Positions 27,271-35,788 of a stretch of 64,000 nt of DNA are shown here, piece by piece. Source of the stretch: Curtobacterium sp. GC_Cur_3 (GTDB lineage: Bacteria; Actinomycetota; Actinomycetes; Actinomycetales; Microbacteriaceae). The notes beneath the pieces were generated by a model. It worked only from the letters and a program-made list of their open reading frames with translations, searched no databases and was not told where the DNA came from. The stretch is taken from positions 62,001 through 126,000 of the forward strand of contig NZ_JALNUI010000007.1 in NCBI RefSeq assembly GCF_026544205.1, given 5' to 3'. The position numbers were made by a program, and so were the translations under genes. Positions within the stretch are counted from its first letter, which is position 1. Each line of letters opens with the position of its first letter.

Positions 27271-28323
27271 ATGGAGACCGCTGTCGGTGCGCAGCGCGGC
27301 CATGACCGCGTGACGATCGGCGACGTCGCGCGCGCCGCCGGGGTGTCCATCCCGACGGTGTCGAAGGTGATCAACAACCGCGACGGCGTGGCCTCGGCGA
27401 CGATGCTCCGCGTGCAGGAGGTCGTCGAGCGACTCGGCTACGAGACCTCCCTCGTCGCCAGGAGCCTCCGCAGCTCCCGCACCGGGGTCATCGGCATCCT
27501 GGTCCCCGAGTTCGAGCCGTTCTCCACCGAGCTGCTCCGCGGCGTCTCGAGCGCGGCGATCGGCACCGGGTACGAGCTGCTCGCGTACGCCGGCCTCGTG
27601 ACCGGGTCGAGCCAGCCCGGGTGGGAACGGCGCTCGCTCTCCCGGCTCTCCGGCACGCTGATCGACGGCGCGATCGTCGTGACGCCGAGCACCGCGCTGT
27701 CGAGCTCGTCCATCCCCGTCGTCGCCATCGACCCCCACACCGGTCCCGAGGGCCACGCCACGGTCGACACCGACAACGCCGGCGGCGCCAGGAGCGCGGT
27801 CGAACACCTCCTCGCCCTCGGCCACACCCGGATCGCCCACATCCACGGGCGTGCGGACCTGGCGTCGGCCCAGCTCCGCGAGACCGGGTACCGCGAGGCG
27901 CTCACCGCCGCCGGGATCCCGGTCGACGAGGACCTGGTGCGCGCCGGTGACTACCAGGAGGACCAGGCAACGGCCGTCGCCTGCGAGCTGCTCACCGCCC
28001 CCGACCGACCCACCGCCGTGTTCGCCGCGAACGACTCCTCCGCGATGGGTGTCCTGCGCGCCGCCGCGGACCTCGGGCTCCGTGTGCCGGAGGAGCTCTC
28101 CGTGATCGGGTTCGACGACGTGCCCCAGGCCTCGATGACCACGCCGCCGCTCACCACCGTCGCGCAGCCCCTGGCCGAGCTCGGCGCGGCGGCCGTCGAC
28201 ATGCTGCTCGCGATGCTCCGCGGCGAACCCGGCCCCGACCACGTGCGGATGACGACGAGCCTCCGCGTGCGCCGGAGCACGGGCCCCGTGCCGACCGAGG
28301 TGCGGCGGGTCGACGCGGCCTGA
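27271..28323 (+). CDS. LacI-family repressor of sugar operon 2
   Basis: This 350-residue regulator has an N-terminal helix-turn-helix (VTIGDVARAAGVSIPTVSKV, residues 14-33) and a full sugar-binding domain (VFAANDSSAMGVLRAA and LSVIGFDDVPQASMTTPPLT). The ATG at 27271 is chosen; the open frame continues upstream through the operators. It is divergent from operon 2 and should repress it until the imported sugar binds. Confidence 0.94.
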   Translation: METAVGAQRGHDRVTIGDVARAAGVSIPTVSKVINNRDGVASATMLRVQEVVERLGYETSLVARSLRSSRTGVIGILVPEFEPFSTELLRGVSSAAIGTGYELLAYAGLVTGSSQPGWERRSLSRLSGTLIDGAIVVTPSTALSSSSIPVVAIDPHTGPEGHATVDTDNAGGARSAVEHLLALGHTRIAHIHGRADLASAQLRETGYREALTAAGIPVDEDLVRAGDYQEDQATAVACELLTAPDRPTAVFAANDSSAMGVLRAAADLGLRVPEELSVIGFDDVPQASMTTPPLTTVAQPLAELGAAAVDMLLAMLRGEPGPDHVRMTTSLRVRRSTGPVPTEVRRVDAA

Positions 28324-28359
28324 CACAGACGACACCGCACGCCGCGCCGACCGGGCGGA

Positions 28360-29328
28360 TCAGCGGCGCAGCGTCTGCTTCGGGTACTCGCCGAACCGCT
28401 CGTAGTACGCGGCCGAGAAGCGGCCGAGGTGCGCGAAGCCCCAGCGCCGAGCGACGTCGCCGACGGTCACGGACTGCGGGTCCTGCTGGAGCAGGTCGTC
28501 GCGGACGCGCTCGAGCCGGACCTCGCGCAGGTAGGTCAGGGGCGAGACGCCGAGCACCCGCGCGAAGGACTCCTGCACGCTCCGCACGCTCAGCTCCCCG
28601 ACGGTGGCCAGGTCACCGACCGTGACGGGCTCGCGGACGTGGGCGTGCACGTGCTCGACCATCGCGCGCAGTCGTGCGTTCCTCGGCAGCGACAGCTCAG
28701 CGGGCAGGGCCTCCGAACGCGGCGGGTACAGCCCGAGGAAGGCCTCGGCCGCCGCACGCTTGGCGTCGCCCCAGGCCCGGGACTCGACGCCGTCACGGAG
28801 CGCTCGCGACAGGCTGACGAGCGCGTCGCCCCACCGGCCGAGCGCGCTGGCGTCGGGCGCGCGGTGGTGGTCGAAGCGCAGGGGCGACTCACCGACGTCG
28901 TAGTGGTCGACGGCGACGTCGTGGACCATCGCGCGGGACAGGTGGACCAGGCGCTGGTCGGAGTCGCTGCCGATCACCACGAAGGGCTGCTCGGTCGGGT
29001 AGAGCGTCGGGACGTCACGGCGGGACTCCACGCGTTCCCCGTCGAGGTCGACGACCACGGACCCGGCCGTCACCCACTGCACGACGTAGTCGTCACCCGG
29101 GTCGACGACGCCACGGACGAACCCCTGCACCCGCGAGCGGCGGATCGTCACCTCGCCGTCGCCGATGGCCGTGTACCGGTAGGAGTAGTCGGCACCGGTG
29201 CGGCGCGAGGTCCACTGACGACCCGCGCCGACGGCGGTGAGGTCACGGACGGCCGACTCGGGGTCACGCCCGGTGACCTCGATCCGGACCGACGCCACGG
29301 GTGCGTCGTCGTTCTGGAGACCGGGCAT
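28360..29328 (-). CDS. AraC-family transcriptional regulator
   Basis: This 322-residue regulator has an N-terminal sensing domain and a C-terminal pair of helix-turn-helix motifs (VTVGDLATVGELSVRSVQES and VTVGDVARRWGFAHLGRFSA). The end YYERFGEYPKQTLRR matches the paralogues at 8254 and 61679. The ATG at 29328 is chosen; a GTG at 29346 is possible. It is divergent from the MarR gene at 29451 and convergent with the LacI gene. Target unknown. Confidence 0.88.
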   Translation of the reverse strand: MPGLQNDDAPVASVRIEVTGRDPESAVRDLTAVGAGRQWTSRRTGADYSYRYTAIGDGEVTIRRSRVQGFVRGVVDPGDDYVVQWVTAGSVVVDLDGERVESRRDVPTLYPTEQPFVVIGSDSDQRLVHLSRAMVHDVAVDHYDVGESPLRFDHHRAPDASALGRWGDALVSLSRALRDGVESRAWGDAKRAAAEAFLGLYPPRSEALPAELSLPRNARLRAMVEHVHAHVREPVTVGDLATVGELSVRSVQESFARVLGVSPLTYLREVRLERVRDDLLQQDPQSVTVGDVARRWGFAHLGRFSAAYYERFGEYPKQTLRR

Positions 29329-29450
29329 CAGCGCACCGCCCGCCACGCCGGGGTGGTGCCTGTGACGTTCTCCTCGCTATCTGGATACGCTGTTGCCCGG
29401 ACCTGGGCGTAACGTGACGCGCAGCCGAGACGCACGGAGGAGGCGACCGG

Positions 29451-29909
29451 GTGACGGCCAGCGACCTGGAGCTCGACCTCGACGCCGCGCTCACGCGCCT
29501 CGACGCCTCGATGGCGGCCCTGCGCACCCGCCTGCGCGAGCACCTGGGCATCGCGGGGGTCGACCTGACCGTCGTGCAGTTCGTGTCGCGCGCCGAGTCC
29601 GGGGGACGCCCCGTGCGCGTGAAGGACCTGTCCGCGCACCTCGGCATCACCGGGCCGGCGGTCACGAGTGCCGTCGACCGACTGGAGCGGTCGGGTCACC
29701 TGCTGCGACGGCCCAACCCCGACGACGGCCGCAGCCGCCTGATCGCGCTCACGGACACCAGCCGCAGGCAGTACCACGCCGCGATGGACAGCACGAACGA
29801 GCACCTGCACGAGCTGATGTCCTCCTTCTCCGATCGCGACAAGGCTCGTTTCGTCCGCATCATCGACCGTGTGGTCACAGCTCTGGACGGCGGCGCCCCG
29901 AGCCCCTGA
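29451..29909 (+). CDS. MarR-family transcriptional regulator
   Basis: This is a 152-residue MarR protein. The recognition helix region is RVKDLSAHLGITGPAVTSAV (about residues 56-75), with the wing RPNPDDGRSRLIALTD just after (87-102), a textbook MarR DxR wing. The GTG at 29451 has a good ribosome site (GGAGGAGG). It may control the divergent AraC gene or act elsewhere. Confidence 0.92.
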   Translation: MTASDLELDLDAALTRLDASMAALRTRLREHLGIAGVDLTVVQFVSRAESGGRPVRVKDLSAHLGITGPAVTSAVDRLERSGHLLRRPNPDDGRSRLIALTDTSRRQYHAAMDSTNEHLHELMSSFSDRDKARFVRIIDRVVTALDGGAPSP

Positions 29910-30067
29910 ACGGCAGATTAGAGGCGGTCGGACCACCCGCCGGGTTCATTGTCCGCGGAGCGCAGTTGGGTAAGTGTTCTACCTAATTGGCGAACCCGCA
30001 CCGCCCGTCCGTCGTACGTTCGGACCGGTTGGGGAACTTCGAGGACAGATTGAGAACGGAGGGCGTC

Positions 30068-30217
30068 ATGAGCAACTACGACACCGAGCCGGGCATCGAC
30101 CCGATCCGCATCACCACCTTCCGGAGGATGCGACGCAAGTGGAAGTTCGGCGAGCAGCCGACCGAGGACCAGACGGTCTTCGACGACCTGTTCACCGACA
30201 CGGCGCGCCAGCGCTGA
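30068..30217 (+). CDS. Small conserved-looking protein, 49 residues
   Basis: This is a short basic-then-acidic protein (MSNYDTEPGIDPIRITTFRR, then a KWKFGE segment and an acidic end). The ATG at 30068 has a good ribosome site (GGAGGG, 5 bases away). A 27-bp stem-loop follows at once, so this is a complete small transcription unit and not a leftover frame. No membrane segment or known domain. Function unknown. Confidence 0.6.
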   Translation: MSNYDTEPGIDPIRITTFRRMRRKWKFGEQPTEDQTVFDDLFTDTARQR

Positions 30218-30219
30218 CG

Positions 30220-30280
30220 CACCACACACGAGAGCGGCGCGACGTCCCCCGAAGACGTCGCGCCGCTCTCGTGCGTGGTG
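30220..30280. terminator. Very long stem-loop after the 49-residue gene
   Basis: Left arm 30220-30246 (core GAGAGCGGCGCGACGTC) pairs with 30254-30280 over 27 bp with one mismatch around a 7-base loop (CCCCGAA). No T-tract follows. Probably a strong intrinsic terminator or RNA-stabilising end. Confidence 0.75.
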
Positions 30281-30492
30281 GGTCGATCCCCGCGGAGGAG
30301 GTCGAATCGCCAGCGCGACCCGCGCCCGCGCAACCCCGCGTTGCAAGTCGGATCGCGCGTCGGAGGTCAGACGTGCGGGCCACCTACGCGCGATCCCACT
30401 TCCCATCGCGGGTGTGATGGGAACGAACGCGCGTTGGCGGTCGGAACGCGTGTCGAGTGGGACCACGCGTCGCGGGTGGGATCGTGCGCGCG
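30281..30492. repeat. Intergenic F2-type repeat cluster
   Basis: No gene is visible. The stretch holds degenerate copies, about 20 bases each, of a motif that reads GCAAGTCGGATCGCGCGT here, including an inverted copy (CCTACGCGCGATCC). The same motif occurs as long palindromes at 47996-48038 and 51248-51288. Confidence 0.6.
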
Positions 30493-31515
30493 TCAGGCGG
30501 AGCGCGGCGCCGCGGCGGTGGACTCCGCGGGACGGAGGACGCACGGCAGCAGGAAGTGCGGGAGCTCCGCCGAGGTGCCGTCGAGCTGCTCGATGAGCGC
30601 GTCGGCGGCCCGGGTGCCGAGCTCCCGGCCGGGCGCGACCATCGTGGAGAGCCGCGGGTAGTGCTGGTCCCCCGCGGCACCGGACGACGCGATGCTCAGC
30701 ACGGAGACGTCCTCGGGGATGCGTCGTCCGGCGGCGTACAGCCCGACCAGCAGCCCGGCGGAGGAGTCGTCCTTCATGATGAGCACCGCGGTGACGTCGG
30801 GTGCGGCCTCGAGGAGTTCGCGGGCGGCCTCGCGTCCTCCCTCGCTTCCGCTCTCCGAGTACACGACGGTCCCGGTGAGGCCGCGGTCGGCGACCGAGCG
30901 CTCGAAGGTGGCCTCGACGCGGAGGTGCGGCGCGTAGCCCTCCATCGGGGTGCCGGTGAGGTCCTCGAGCACGAGCCCGAAGTGCCGGTGTCCGAGCGCC
31001 TCGAGGTGGTCGAGGCTGTCCTCGATCGTCGTCTCGAAGTCGATGTCGACGTACGGCAGCCCGCTGCTGTCGCGGGTCCGGCCGATCAGCGTGAACGGCA
31101 CGTCGAGCTCGGAGAGCTTGACGACCCGGGGGTCGTCCATGCGGACCTCCATGAGCACCACGCCGTCGACGAGCCCGCCCGAGACGAGGTCGTCGAGGTC
31201 GTCACCGGCGGGGTCGACGGGCCAGAGCACCAGGTGGTAACCGCGCTCGGACGCCCGCTCGGCCGCGGCCATGAAGAACTCCGACGTGGTGGGGCTGAAC
31301 CGGTTGCCGGTCGTCGGGAACAGCAGCGCGATGATCCGGGTGCGGCGCGACGCGAGCGCCCGGGCGACGACGTTGTTCCGGAACTTCAGGTCGCGCATCG
31401 CCGCCTTGACCCGCGCGGTGGTGGCGGGCGTGACGTACTTCGTGCCGTTGACCACGAAGGAGACGGTGGCGATGGAGACGCCGGCGCGGTCGGCGACCTG
31501 CTGCATCGTGGCCAA
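30493..31515 (-). CDS. LacI-family repressor of sugar operon 3
   Basis: This 340-residue LacI regulator starts directly with the helix-turn-helix (MATMQQVADRAGVSIATVSF) and has the hinge and a full effector domain (VDGVVLMEVRMDDPRVV; LLVGLYAAGRRIPEDVSVLS). The effector domain is less canonical than in the others: VLIMKDDSSAGLL replaces the usual FxxND motif. It is divergent from the binding-protein gene at 31737, with paired AAGCGCTT sites between. Confidence 0.93.
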   Translation of the reverse strand: MATMQQVADRAGVSIATVSFVVNGTKYVTPATTARVKAAMRDLKFRNNVVARALASRRTRIIALLFPTTGNRFSPTTSEFFMAAAERASERGYHLVLWPVDPAGDDLDDLVSGGLVDGVVLMEVRMDDPRVVKLSELDVPFTLIGRTRDSSGLPYVDIDFETTIEDSLDHLEALGHRHFGLVLEDLTGTPMEGYAPHLRVEATFERSVADRGLTGTVVYSESGSEGGREAARELLEAAPDVTAVLIMKDDSSAGLLVGLYAAGRRIPEDVSVLSIASSGAAGDQHYPRLSTMVAPGRELGTRAADALIEQLDGTSAELPHFLLPCVLRPAESTAAAPRSA

Positions 31516-31610
31516 GGCGGATCCTGCTCTCGGGTCGTGGTCTGGTCCAGGCCGAGGTCGTACCGACGTCGAACTGAGACGTTCCCAGCTTAGCGGGACG
31601 ATTTCCGGTG

Positions 31611-31634
31611 AAGCGCTTTACAGGCAAAGCGCTT
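31611..31634. promoter_or_regulatory. Two AAGCGCTT LacI half-operators
   Basis: AAGCGCTT occurs at 31611-31618 and 31627-31634, in contexts TGAAGCGCTTTACA and AAAGCGCTTA, with centres 16 bp apart. The perfect palindromes around a central GC fit LacI-family operators. They sit between the divergent LacI and binding-protein genes of operon 3. Confidence 0.6.
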
Positions 31635-31736
31635 ATCTGTTAGCTTCTCGCCTCAAGAAGACCCGCGACGACGACGTCCCGAGCGTCGGCGACGCGTGCC
31701 TGACCCCAAGCACCCGTCAACGAGAAGAGCTATGCA

Positions 31737-32966
31737 ATGAAGCCCAGCCTCCCCTCCACGTCACGCAGGATCCGTGCCCTCGTCGGCGCCGTCGCGGTGG
31801 TCGCCGCGATCCCCCTCGTCCTCACCGGATGCTCCGGCAGCGGTGCCGCGTCCTCCGGTGGCAAGACCCTCACGATCGAGGACTACTACGCCGCCAACTA
31901 CAACCCGATCTACAAGCAGTGCGCCAAGACGGTGGACGCGAAGCTCACCATCAACCACGTCGCCGGCGCCGGCCTGATCGCGAAGGTGCTGCAGCAGGCA
32001 TCGTCCCGGTCGCTGCCCGACGTGCTCATGCTCGACAACCCCGACGTCCAGCAGATCGCCGCCTCCGGTGCCCTGTCCGACCTCGGCGACTACGGCCTCG
32101 ACGCCAGCGGCGACGTGCCCGGCGTCAAGGCGGCGAACACCTACAAGGGCAAGCTCTACGGGCTGCAGCCGGCGACGAACTCGATCGCGCTGTACTACAA
32201 CAAGAAGCTCCTCGCCGATGCCGGCGTCCAGCCGCCCAAGACGTGGGACGAGCTGCAGGCGGCCGCGAAGAAGCTCACGAAGGGGTCGACCTACGGCTTC
32301 GCGATGAGCAACATCAACACCTACGAGGGCACCTGGCAGTTCCTGCCGATGTTCTGGTCCAACGGCGGGGACGAGAAGGACATCGCCACCCCGGAGGCCG
32401 CGCAGGCCCTGCAGTTCGTCGAGGGCCTGCAGAACGACGGCTCGATGTCGAAGAGCTCGATCAACTGGGCGCAGGCCGACGTGAACAGCCAGTTCATCGC
32501 CGGCAAGGCCGCCATGATGATCAACGGCCCGTGGCAGCTCCCCACGCTGAACGCCGCGAAGAACCTCCAGTTCGACAGCGTCCCGATCCCGACCCGCACC
32601 GGGGAAGCGACCGTCGCACCGCTCGGTGGCGAGGCCTTCACCGTCCCGCAGACGGGCAACAAGGACACCATGACGCTCGCCGGCAAGTTCGTCGGCTGCC
32701 TCAACTCCGTGAAGATGCAGAAGGTCATCGCCGGCGCGACCGGCAACGTCCCGACCAACATCGAGGCCGGCACCGCCTGGGCCACGGACCACCCCCAGGT
32801 CGCCTCCTTCGTCACCACGGTGAAGACCGCTCGTGCCCGCACGGGTGAGCTCGGACCCGACTGGCCCAAGGCCGCGACGAAGATCTACACCGCCGTCCAG
32901 CTCGCCCTCACCGGCAAGGCCGACCCCGAGGCAGCGCTCAAGCAGGCGCAGTCGCAGAGCCAGTAG
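31737..32966 (+). CDS. Sugar ABC transporter substrate-binding lipoprotein
   Basis: This is a 409-residue extracellular solute-binding protein with a lipoprotein signal ending LTGC (Cys32). The mature part shows the family pattern (NSIALYYNKKLLADAGVQPP; AAMMINGPWQLP). The ATG at 31737 follows GAGAAGAG. A mature-region Cys pair (YKQCAKT and VGCLNS) could form a disulfide. It is the first gene of operon 3. Confidence 0.95.
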   Translation: MKPSLPSTSRRIRALVGAVAVVAAIPLVLTGCSGSGAASSGGKTLTIEDYYAANYNPIYKQCAKTVDAKLTINHVAGAGLIAKVLQQASSRSLPDVLMLDNPDVQQIAASGALSDLGDYGLDASGDVPGVKAANTYKGKLYGLQPATNSIALYYNKKLLADAGVQPPKTWDELQAAAKKLTKGSTYGFAMSNINTYEGTWQFLPMFWSNGGDEKDIATPEAAQALQFVEGLQNDGSMSKSSINWAQADVNSQFIAGKAAMMINGPWQLPTLNAAKNLQFDSVPIPTRTGEATVAPLGGEAFTVPQTGNKDTMTLAGKFVGCLNSVKMQKVIAGATGNVPTNIEAGTAWATDHPQVASFVTTVKTARARTGELGPDWPKAATKIYTAVQLALTGKADPEAALKQAQSQSQ

Positions 32967-32974
32967 CGCGGACG

Positions 32975-33074
32975 GGGGTCGGCCGTCCGGTCGACCCCCG
33001 CCGCGGGGAGCCGGTCGTCCGGCCGGCTCCCCGCCCGGTGGTGAACGCGGGAGCCGGTCGTCCGGTCGACTCCC
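32975..33074. promoter_or_regulatory. Three consecutive stem-loops between binding-protein and permease genes
   Basis: Stem-loops lie at 32975-33000, 33005-33032 and 33049-33074, each with a GC stem and a TCGTCCGG- or CCGTCCGG-like loop. They fill the only large gap inside operon 3. They probably act as 3' stabilisers or partial terminators that keep the binding protein more abundant than the permeases. Confidence 0.6.
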
Positions 33075-33099
33075 CCGATGGTGAACGAGAGGAACCGGC

Positions 33100-34050
33100 G
33101 TGAGCGCCTCAACACAGACCCGACCACGGACCCAGGTGCCCGTGGTCCCCCAACGACCCGGCCAGCGCCGAGCGCGCATGCGGGCCGGCATGACCCGGTG
33201 GCTCTTCGTGGTCCCGGCAGCCGTGTTCGTCGCGGTGTTCTTCGGCTACCCCGTGGCCAAGAACATCGTGATGTCCTTCCAGGACTACACGACGAAGACC
33301 TTCTTCACGGGCGAGGCCCCCTGGGTCGGCCTGAGCAACTACATCGCGGTCTTCCAGAGCTCGGTGTTCGCGACGAGTGTCGTGAACACCGCCCTCTTCA
33401 CGGCCGGCTCGATCATCCTGCAGTTCGTCATCGGGCTGAGCCTGGCGCTGTTCTTCCGTCGCCACTTCCCGCTGTCGGGCTTCCTCCGTGGCCTGCTGCT
33501 GCTGCCGTGGCTGCTCCCCCTCATCGCCTCGAGCGCGGTGTGGAAGTGGCTCCTCGACCAGGACAGCGGTGCGCTGAACCAGCTCCTCGGCATGGTCGGG
33601 ATCGCCCCGGTGCCGTGGCTCGTCAGCCCGAGCCTGGCGCTCCTCGCCGTGATCGGCGTGAACGTGTGGCTCGGCATCCCGTTCAACACGACCATCCTCT
33701 ACAGCGGGCTGCAGTCCGTCCCGCCGGAGCTCTACGAGGCCGCGTCGCTCGACGGCGCCACGGGCATCAAGGCGTTCCGGTACATCACCTGGCCGAGCAT
33801 CCGTTCGGTGGTGAGCGTCGTGATCGTCCTCGGGGTGGTCTACACGTTGAAGGTCGTGGACATCATCCTCGGCCTCACCGGGGGCGGGCCAGCGAACTCG
33901 ACCCAGACGCTGGCGACCAACGCCTACCACCAGTCCTTCATCAACTTCCAGTTCGGCATCGGAGCCGCGGTCAGCAACGTGTTGATCGTCGTCTCGTTCG
34001 TCTTCGCGATGGTCTACATCGCGATCTCCCGGAAGGCGGTCGACGAATGA
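33100..34050 (+). CDS. Sugar ABC transporter permease, MalF type
   Basis: This 316-residue CUT1 permease has a basic N-terminus, six membrane segments and an EAA loop ELYEAASLDGATGIKAFR. The GTG at 33100 has a ribosome site (GAGAGGAA). It overlaps the next permease by ATGA. Confidence 0.94.
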   Translation: MSASTQTRPRTQVPVVPQRPGQRRARMRAGMTRWLFVVPAAVFVAVFFGYPVAKNIVMSFQDYTTKTFFTGEAPWVGLSNYIAVFQSSVFATSVVNTALFTAGSIILQFVIGLSLALFFRRHFPLSGFLRGLLLLPWLLPLIASSAVWKWLLDQDSGALNQLLGMVGIAPVPWLVSPSLALLAVIGVNVWLGIPFNTTILYSGLQSVPPELYEAASLDGATGIKAFRYITWPSIRSVVSVVIVLGVVYTLKVVDIILGLTGGGPANSTQTLATNAYHQSFINFQFGIGAAVSNVLIVVSFVFAMVYIAISRKAVDE

Positions 34051-34934
34051 GCGTCGGACTCGTGAACCAGACCGTCACCGCGACCCGCGCGATCACCACC
34101 AGGCGGAGCGCCAAGGCCCCGCGTCCGCGTGGCAAGCGGGGGATCCCGCTGACGATCCTCGGCATCGTGTTCCTCGCGATCATGGTGTTCCCCGTCTACT
34201 GGATGGTGAACACCAGCTTCCAGGCGACCTCGGGTGCGGCCACGGCGACGTGGTTCCCCCTGGCGCCGACGCTCGCCGGGTACCGCGCGGCACTCGAGCA
34301 GCAGGGCCAGAACTTCGTGTCGAGCATGGTGATCAGCCTCGGGACCGTCGTCCTGACGCTGGTCGTCGCCACCCCGGCGGCGTACGGCCTCGCCCGGTTC
34401 CGGATGCGCGGCACACGGGTGTTCCTGCTCGTGCTGCTCATCACGCAGATGATCCCGGCGATCGTCATCGCCAACGCCCTGTACACGCTGTTCAACAACG
34501 TGGGGCTCCTGAACAGCTACATCGGCCTGATCCTCGCCGACAGCGCCGTGCAGGTGCCGTTCGCCATCCTGCTGATGCGCGCCTTCATGGAGTCGATCCC
34601 GCCGAGCCTGGTCGAGGCCGCGCTGGTCGACGGGGCGAGCGACTTCCGGGCGTTCGTGTCGATCGTCGTCCCGATCAGCCGGAACGCCATCGTCACCGCG
34701 GCGCTGTTCACGTTCCTCGGGGCCTGGGGCGACTTCCTCATCGCCCTCACGCTGACCTCGACGACCGCCGTCCGCCCGATCACGCTCGGCATCTACAACT
34801 ACATCGGGTCCAACGTCACCGACTGGGGGCCCGTGATGGCGACGAGCGTGCTGGCGTCCCTGCCGGCCGCCGTGCTGCTGATCTTCGCGCAGCGGTACAT
34901 CTCCGCCGGCGCCCTCGGCGGAGCCGTCAAGTGA
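34047..34934 (+). CDS. Sugar ABC transporter permease, MalG type
   Basis: This 295-residue CUT1 permease has six membrane segments and an EAA loop SLVEAALVDGASDFRAFV, in which the usual acidic residue before the EAA is replaced by Ser-Leu-Val. It partners the preceding permease. The ThuA-like gene follows after 50 bases. Confidence 0.94.
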   Translation: MSVGLVNQTVTATRAITTRRSAKAPRPRGKRGIPLTILGIVFLAIMVFPVYWMVNTSFQATSGAATATWFPLAPTLAGYRAALEQQGQNFVSSMVISLGTVVLTLVVATPAAYGLARFRMRGTRVFLLVLLITQMIPAIVIANALYTLFNNVGLLNSYIGLILADSAVQVPFAILLMRAFMESIPPSLVEAALVDGASDFRAFVSIVVPISRNAIVTAALFTFLGAWGDFLIALTLTSTTAVRPITLGIYNYIGSNVTDWGPVMATSVLASLPAAVLLIFAQRYISAGALGGAVK

Positions 34935-34984
34935 CCCACACATCCGAACGACACCACCCCGATCAGGGAAGAAGAACCAACGAC

Positions 34985-35788
34985 ATGAGCGACACGACCA
35001 CCACCCCGCTCCGCATCACCGTCTGGGGCGAGAACGTCCACGAGCAGGTCGAACAGCACGTCGCCGAGCGGTACCCCGAGGGCATGCACGGCGCGATCGC
35101 CGACGGCATCCGCGAGAACCTGCCCGACGCCGTCGTCCGCACCGCGACCATGCAGGAGCCCGAGCACGGCCTGACCGACGAGGTCCTCGCCCAGACCGAC
35201 GTCCTCACCTGGTGGGGCCACGCCGCGCACCAGGACGTCGACGACGCCGTGGTCGACCGCGTGCACAAGCACGTGCTGTCCGGCATGGGCCTGATCGTCC
35301 TGCACTCGGGCCACTGGTCGAAGATCTTCGGCAAGCTGATGGGCACCACCTGCACGCTCCGGTGGCGCAGCGAGCACGACCAGGAACTCGTCTGGACCGT
35401 GAACCCGCAGCACCCCATCACGCGCGGCGTCCCGAACCCGATCGTCATCCCCGAGCAGGAGATGTACGGCGAGTACTTCGACGTGCCGACCCCCGACGAG
35501 CTCGTGTTCATCTCGGGCTTCACCGGCGGCGAGGTGTTCCGGAGCGGCATGACGTACCGCCGCGGTCTGGGGAAGATCTTCTACTTCTCCCCCGGTGACC
35601 AGGACTTCCCCGTGTACCACCACCCCGACGTCCGCCGCGTGATCGCGAACGCCACCGAGTGGGCACGGCCCGAGCGTGAGCGGGAGATCCCGACGCTCCG
35701 CCGCTACGACCTCGGCGAGTACTTCGACGGCCAGCACTACCGCGGCCCGTTCGACGACGCCCCCGTCGAGGAAGAGGTCCGGGCGTGA
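34985..35788 (+). CDS. ThuA-like domain protein (trehalose-utilisation type)
   Basis: This 267-residue protein has a class-I glutamine amidotransferase-like (flavodoxin-type) fold of the ThuA family: RITVWGENVHEQ (residues 10-21), TDVLTWWGHAAHQDV and LIVLHSGHWSKIF are typical. In rhizobia ThuA works with the dehydrogenase ThuB on trehalose and similar sugars through 3-keto intermediates. Here the next gene is a Gfo/Idh/MocA dehydrogenase, coupled by a GTGA overlap. That supports the same kind of keto-sugar pathway for the sugar imported by operon 3. Confidence 0.9.
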   Translation: MSDTTTTPLRITVWGENVHEQVEQHVAERYPEGMHGAIADGIRENLPDAVVRTATMQEPEHGLTDEVLAQTDVLTWWGHAAHQDVDDAVVDRVHKHVLSGMGLIVLHSGHWSKIFGKLMGTTCTLRWRSEHDQELVWTVNPQHPITRGVPNPIVIPEQEMYGEYFDVPTPDELVFISGFTGGEVFRSGMTYRRGLGKIFYFSPGDQDFPVYHHPDVRRVIANATEWARPEREREIPTLRRYDLGEYFDGQHYRGPFDDAPVEEEVRA

